From Liolophura sinensis (Eukaryota > Mollusca > Polyplacophora > Chitonida > Chitonidae), in assembly GCF_032854445.1 (NCBI RefSeq), contig NC_088297.1, forward strand, positions 12,176,163 to 12,240,162: a DNA stretch of 64,000 bases, given 5' to 3'. Below are positions 62,401-64,000 of this stretch, in pieces (the stretch's first letter is position 1; each line of letters opens with the position of its first letter). Below the pieces are notes generated by a model. That model searched no databases. It saw nothing but the letters and a program-made list of their open reading frames with translations, and was not told the DNA's origin. Both the position numbers and the translations under genes were made by a program.

Positions 62401-63834
62401 TCTCCGGCCGTACGTGGGAAGGTCTGCGAGCAACCTGCGGATGGTCGTAGGTTTCCCCCGGGCTCTGCCCAGTTTCCACCCACCATAATGCTGGCTGCCA
62501 TCGTATAAGTGAAATATTCTTGAGTACGGCATAAAACACCAATCAAAAAAAAAAAAAAAAAAAAATCAAAAGAAAATTAAACTTTTTTCTAATACAGCGC
62601 AAAACTTTCCAAATTTTCAACTAGTACGGAAGCCTTCCATACCAAATGAAACTATGTGCTGATGGCAGGATTAAAATTCCCCTCTCTAAGTCCACTACAA
62701 AACAACTGAAACAAACTTACTTTTTTCTCCACCTCTATGGACACCACCTATACCCCCTGTAACAAAAATGGGAATGCATGCTTTGTGTGCTGCTACCATG
62801 GTAGCTGAGACAGTGGTACCGCCACTTAGTTTCTGAAAAAGAATTTATAAACTGAATAAAGCATACAATTCATGTTGAACATAATTTCAGTTGTTCAACT
62901 TACTGCATTAACTAAGTAACTTAGTTTTTGCTATACTTCCCTCGCCCATATTTGAACAAATGTTCTTGAAGCTTTCATACATTTATGTGATTAAAGTTGA
63001 TTATCCTCTAATCAAATTATACAAGCTCTTCAGAAAAAAACTGTGTAAACAGGAAAAATGTGAAAACAGTTCCGAGACTGGGATTGAACCCACCTTAACC
63101 CACGTATGGCCAGAGAGGAAGCCAGCATGAACTGGACTTGAACTTGATGCGATCACATTGGTGGGAGGCTCCTGGGTCACTTTGTGCATACCATCAGGCT
63201 AATGTATGGCGCATGTATAAATGCATGTGCATATGAATAGGCTAATATATGTATGCCAATGTATGTAAATGTGAATGTATGTGCATATGAATAGGCTAAT
63301 GTATGTACATGTATGAATGTATGTGCATATGAATATGCTAATGTATGTATGTGTGAATGTATGTGCATACGAATACGCTAATGTATGTACATGTATGAAT
63401 GTATGTGCATACAAATAGGCTAATGTATGTACATGTATGTAGGTATGTGCGTGTGAATGTATGTGCATACACATAGGCTAATGTATGTACATGTGTGTAT
63501 GTATGTGCATACAAATAGGCTAATGTATATACATGTATGAATGTATGTGTATATAAATAGGCTAATGTATGTACATGTATGTATATATGCTTGGGGTTTC
63601 TCAGCATACTTCACAATTTTCCAATCATGCAACGATTGTGTGATGATGATTCAAAGGTAAGCATCCAAAATGCACGGCCACACTTCCCCACCCCGACCCC
63701 CACCCCCATGCTTACATGTACCCACTGACGTCCATAACTCACCTGTGAGACAACATATGCCAGGTCTCTCCTGGACACCTTAACGAGATCTGTTCTCTCA
63801 CCTGCCAGGTATTCCAGCTCAGCATCGGTTAAAC
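47275..63834 (-). CDS. Bifunctional pseudouridine-5'-phosphate glycosidase / pseudouridine kinase (PsuG-PfkB fusion), 5' partial
   Basis: Fifteen exons joined with consistent phases give 1,880 coding bases, 625 full residues and TAA at 47275-47277. The first exons, an estimated 80-100 residues, lie past the right edge. The N-terminal glycosidase half has [77 protein letters not shown] and NVALVKNNA. From memory of the E. coli enzyme, the Lys of GVKSILD is the Schiff-base lysine, and the Lys of KVSRRD, the His of VHRG, the Asp of DVSAD and the last Asn block line the active site. A basic Ser/Gly linker follows. The C-terminal PfkB kinase has [36 protein letters not shown] and SVSGAGDC with the catalytic Asp. 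Known reactions: pseudouridine + ATP to its 5'-phosphate, then cleavage to uracil and ribose 5-phosphate. The fused order is known from other invertebrates. Convergent with the claudin cluster. Confidence 0.92.
47793..48125 (+). mobile_element. Two SINE family A fragments in the last intron
   Basis: Body/tail pieces at about 47793-47915 and 47962-48120, each ending in an AATAAATAAA- or AATCAAT-type terminus. Confidence 0.75.
48245..48487. repeat. 26-bp minisatellite, about 9 copies
   Basis: Unit TGTGCAGTTCATAAAACTGT plus TCAGAT. It sits in the last intron of the PsuG-PfkB gene. CAGTT and AACTG make each unit a short imperfect hairpin. Confidence 0.95.
48985..49245 (+). mobile_element. SINE family A, near full length
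   Basis: Head GCTTCTGTGGATCAGTTGGT, B-box GAGTTCAAGTTC, tail ends AATCAAATAAATAAATC. It ends about 97 bases from the last bases of exon n. Confidence 0.88.
49342..49427 (-). CDS. PsuG-PfkB exon n: catalytic GAGD
   Basis: Encodes [16 protein letters not shown] at its end, PfkB signature 2 with the catalytic Asp. Phase 2 out, donor GTAAGT. Confidence 0.92.
49903..50010 (-). mobile_element. SINE family A fragment
   Basis: Tail and body only, from AAGAATATTTCACTTATATA to TTTCCCACAT. Confidence 0.75.
50048..50480 (-). mobile_element. SINE family C, near full length
   Basis: Antisense: tail GGCTTGGGGTTTAATGTCGT first, body with CTTGCTCAAACTTATCAG, then the head (CCGAGTCTGAGGCGGACACT and CATTAGGCCACTGAA). 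A partly duplicated segment lies near 50380-50450. Confidence 0.82.
50732..50941. mobile_element. MITE1 copy (about 210 bp)
   Basis: Left AAATCTTCAACCTTTTCGAC and right end reverse complement AAATTCTTCGACCTTTTCAT form inverted termini. The interior is diverged from the other copies. Confidence 0.7.
50985..51148 (-). CDS. PsuG-PfkB exon m
   Basis: Encodes [20 protein letters not shown], the PfkB strand and TLGxxG turn before the active-site loop. Donor GTGAAT, phase 0 out. Confidence 0.9.
51461..51671 (-). mobile_element. MITE1 copy (about 211 bp)
   Basis: Left TAATTCTTCAACCTTTTCGC, right end reverse complement TTATTCCTAAACCTTTTTAG. The interior matches the reverse complement of the 5521 copy. 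It lies between exons m and l. Confidence 0.7.
51810..51953 (-). CDS. PsuG-PfkB exon l
   Basis: Encodes [20 protein letters not shown] and the [15 protein letters not shown] segment. Phase 1 out, donor GTAAGT. Confidence 0.9.
52018..52248 (-). mobile_element. SINE family A
   Basis: Tail TTTGATTGGTGTTTTACGAC, head ends GGGTCATTACGCTGC. Confidence 0.85.
52392..52530 (-). mobile_element. SINE family A fragment beside exon k
   Basis: Diverged tail/body (AAGAATATTTCACTTGTATG to CAGACCTTCCCACATACCAC). It ends within 20 bases of exon k. Confidence 0.7.
52546..52660 (-). CDS. PsuG-PfkB exon k
   Basis: Encodes [20 protein letters not shown] and [18 protein letters not shown]. Phase 1 out, donor GTAAGC. 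Confidence 0.9.
53111..53365 (-). mobile_element. SINE family A, near full length
   Basis: Tail TTATTTGATTGATGTTTTAC, head ends CTAGTGCGCTAACCAACTGA. Confidence 0.87.
53644..53772 (-). CDS. PsuG-PfkB exon j
   Basis: Encodes a [20 protein letters not shown] segment with MNLH following. Phase 0 both sides, donor GTGAGT. Confidence 0.9.
54058..54219 (-). CDS. PsuG-PfkB exon i
   Basis: Encodes [20 protein letters not shown] and [20 protein letters not shown], covering PfkB signature 1. Phase 0 both sides. Confidence 0.92.
54577..54900 (-). mobile_element. SINE family C
   Basis: Tail GAATGCTTGGGGTTTAACAT, body CACCTCACCCAGTCACATTA, head CCTGACTTTGAGGTCGACAA. A diverged related element seems to precede it (54240-54560). 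Confidence 0.78.
55741..55800 (-). CDS. PsuG-PfkB exon h: start of the kinase domain
   Basis: A 20-codon micro-exon, phase 0 both sides, encoding [20 protein letters not shown], the first beta strand of the PfkB fold. Confidence 0.88.
55958..56108 (-). mobile_element. SINE family A, 5'-truncated
   Basis: Tail and body well conserved (GGAAACCGGGCAGAGCCCGG), stops at CAGACCTTCCCATG, so the tRNA-like head is missing. Confidence 0.87.
56380..56580 (+). mobile_element. MITE1 copy (about 201 bp)
   Basis: Left TAATTCCTCAATGTTTTTGC, right end reverse complement TGTAAATCTTCCACCCTTTC. The interior TTTCAGGGCTTCATAAAAAG matches the 5521 copy. Confidence 0.7.
56792..56950 (+). mobile_element. SINE family A, 5'-truncated
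   Basis: From CGTATGTGGGAAGGTCTGCC to a degraded tail. Ends about 30 bases before exon g. Confidence 0.75.
56981..57186 (-). CDS. PsuG-PfkB exon g: glycosidase end and interdomain linker
   Basis: Starts [20 protein letters not shown], then about 47 residues rich in Lys, Arg, Ser, Gly and Gln, ending RP before donor GTGAGT. The linker has no hydrophobic core and is probably disordered. Confidence 0.86.
57691..57776 (-). CDS. PsuG-PfkB exon f
   Basis: Encodes [20 protein letters not shown] and TGGESLKA. Phase 2 junction in, phase 1 out, donor GTATCC (weaker than the others). Confidence 0.88.
58503..58862 (-). mobile_element. SINE family B, full length
   Basis: (GAGT)n terminus, tail GGGGTTTAACGTTG, body, and an intact tRNA-like head. 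On the - strand the A-box is TAGCCCAATTGG and the B-box GGGTCGAGTCAC. Confidence 0.92.
58975..59306 (+). mobile_element. SINE family B
   Basis: Head degraded (CCGCTTCGGCAACGGTAGAT), body GAGGAAGTTGTAGCTTCCTC, tail ACGTTAAACCCCAAGCACGC and (CACT)n. It lies head-to-head with the copy at 58503-58862, about 110 bases apart. Confidence 0.9.
59381..59501 (-). CDS. PsuG-PfkB exon e
   Basis: Encodes [20 protein letters not shown]. The junction codon with exon d reads TGG (Trp). Donor GTATGT, phase 2 out. Confidence 0.88.
60410..60560 (-). mobile_element. SINE family A, 5'-truncated
   Basis: Tail TTATTTGATTGGTGTTTTAC, stops at CAGACCTTCCCATGTAGG, the same breakpoint block as the 55958 copy. Confidence 0.85.
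60669..60795 (-). CDS. PsuG-PfkB exon d
   Basis: Encodes [20 protein letters not shown] and a [11 protein letters not shown] segment. Phase 0 in, 1 out, donor GTAAGG. Confidence 0.9.
61413..61772 (-). mobile_element. SINE family C, near full length
   Basis: Tail ATGCTTGGGGTTTTATATCA, body CAGACCAACCAGTCCTGTTT, head TTCCGACTTCAAGGCGGACG and CTAGCCATTAAGCCACCGAA. It lies about 57 bases past exon c. Confidence 0.87.
61829..61935 (-). CDS. PsuG-PfkB exon c
   Basis: Encodes [20 protein letters not shown] and [15 protein letters not shown], including the presumed Schiff-base lysine. Donor GTTAGT. Confidence 0.92.
62302..62566 (+). mobile_element. SINE family A, full length
   Basis: Head GGGGCCTCCATGGCTCAGTC, B-box GAGTTCAAGTCC, poly-A end. 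TCAAAAGAAAA occurs before (near 62271) and after (62566) the element and is a likely target duplication; a poly-A run lies between the first copy and the head. Confidence 0.92.
62721..62832 (-). CDS. PsuG-PfkB exon b
   Basis: Encodes [20 protein letters not shown] and [15 protein letters not shown]. Phase 0 in, phase 1 out, donor GTAAGT. Confidence 0.92.
63070..63187 (-). mobile_element. SINE family A, head fragment
   Basis: Only the tRNA-like half and body start remain (GAAGCCAGCATGAACTGGAC, GGTGGGAGGCTCCTGGGTCA). Confidence 0.8.
63205..63585. repeat. 40-42-bp purine/pyrimidine-alternating minisatellite
   Basis: About 9 units of GCTAATGTATGTACATGTAT plus GAATGTATGTGCATATGAAT in the intron between exons a and b. 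Confidence 0.92.
63587..63640 (-). mobile_element. SINE family C/B tail fragment
   Basis: ATGCTTGGGGTTTCTCAGCA and CACAATTTTCCAATCATGC match the shared tail only. Confidence 0.65.
63743..63834 (-). CDS. PsuG-PfkB exon a (first visible)
   Basis: Encodes [20 protein letters not shown] and [10 protein letters not shown]. Acceptor TACATTTCAG, donor CAG|GTGAGT. Needs one base from an exon outside the window, probably G for Gly. Confidence 0.9.
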
Positions 63835-64000
63835 CTGAAATGTAATAACATACAATAGTGCTCATTACCATCCCATCTTGGCAGGCGGCATGTCCCAAGG
63901 CCTGGAGGAAAATGTTACACCTGAAGTGAAACAACATACAACAGAGCTCATTACCATCCCATCTTGACGGGTGGCATGTCCCAAGGCCTGGAGGAAACTG
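63835..64000. repeat. 86-bp tandem duplication next to the exon a acceptor
   Basis: Two copies (63835-63920 and 63921 to the edge) share TCATTACCATCCCATCTTG and CATGTCCCAAGGCCTGGAGG. The duplicated piece carries the intron end, so a second CTTCAG acceptor-like site exists at about 63921. Confidence 0.9.

Noticed and set aside
63177-63632. Several His/Thr/Tyr-rich - strand frames
   Set aside because: Translations of the 40-42-bp GTATGTACATG-type minisatellite.

Overview
This is animal nuclear DNA. It is AT-rich, genes are split by GT-AG introns, and it is densely packed with tRNA-derived SINEs, minisatellites and small inverted-repeat elements. The abundant SINE whose tail reads like GTATAAGTGAAATATTCTTG is of a type I associate with molluscs and other lophotrochozoans. 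I infer a marine mollusc or close relative; the species cannot be named from the sequence.

Left half (about 2.6-38.2 kb, + strand): a tandem cluster of four paralogous PMP22/claudin-superfamily four-transmembrane genes (2695-6703, 12158-14897, 19875-26143, 34684-38222). Each has three coding exons with both introns in phase 1 at equivalent positions. Each first extracellular loop keeps the W...G(L/M)W..C...C claudin signature. The third copy is broken by two single-base surpluses, one in exon 1 and one in a T8 run in exon 2, so it is either a recent pseudogene or a consensus error. All four copies have a CACCTG/CAGGTG E2-box within about 140 bp upstream of the start codon. Introns and spacers hold long tandem arrays: 53, 81, 32, 44, 29 and 60 bp units, plus repeats of about 80 bp in the flank of gene 3.

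Middle (38.2-47.2 kb): intergenic DNA between the convergent cluster and the next gene. It holds a 61-bp array and, at 46.6-47.0 kb, a 60-bp triplicate that is an inverted copy of a segment just beside it.

Right half (47275 to beyond the right edge, - strand): one gene with 15 visible exons and a continuous frame of 625 residues to the stop. It encodes a bifunctional pseudouridine-salvage enzyme, with a pseudouridine-5'-phosphate glycosidase (PsuG-like) domain first, then a basic Ser/Gly-rich linker, then a PfkB-type pseudouridine kinase. Its first exons lie outside the window. The kinase half would phosphorylate pseudouridine and the glycosidase half would split the product to uracil and ribose 5-phosphate.

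Mobile elements: three SINE families (called A, B and C here) have different heads but a related 3' tail. Two MITE-like families (MITE1 about 200-211 bp, MITE2 about 237 bp) also occur. Two nested insertions are readable with their target-site duplications. I see no prokaryotic features, no CRISPR array, no rRNA and no functional tRNA gene.
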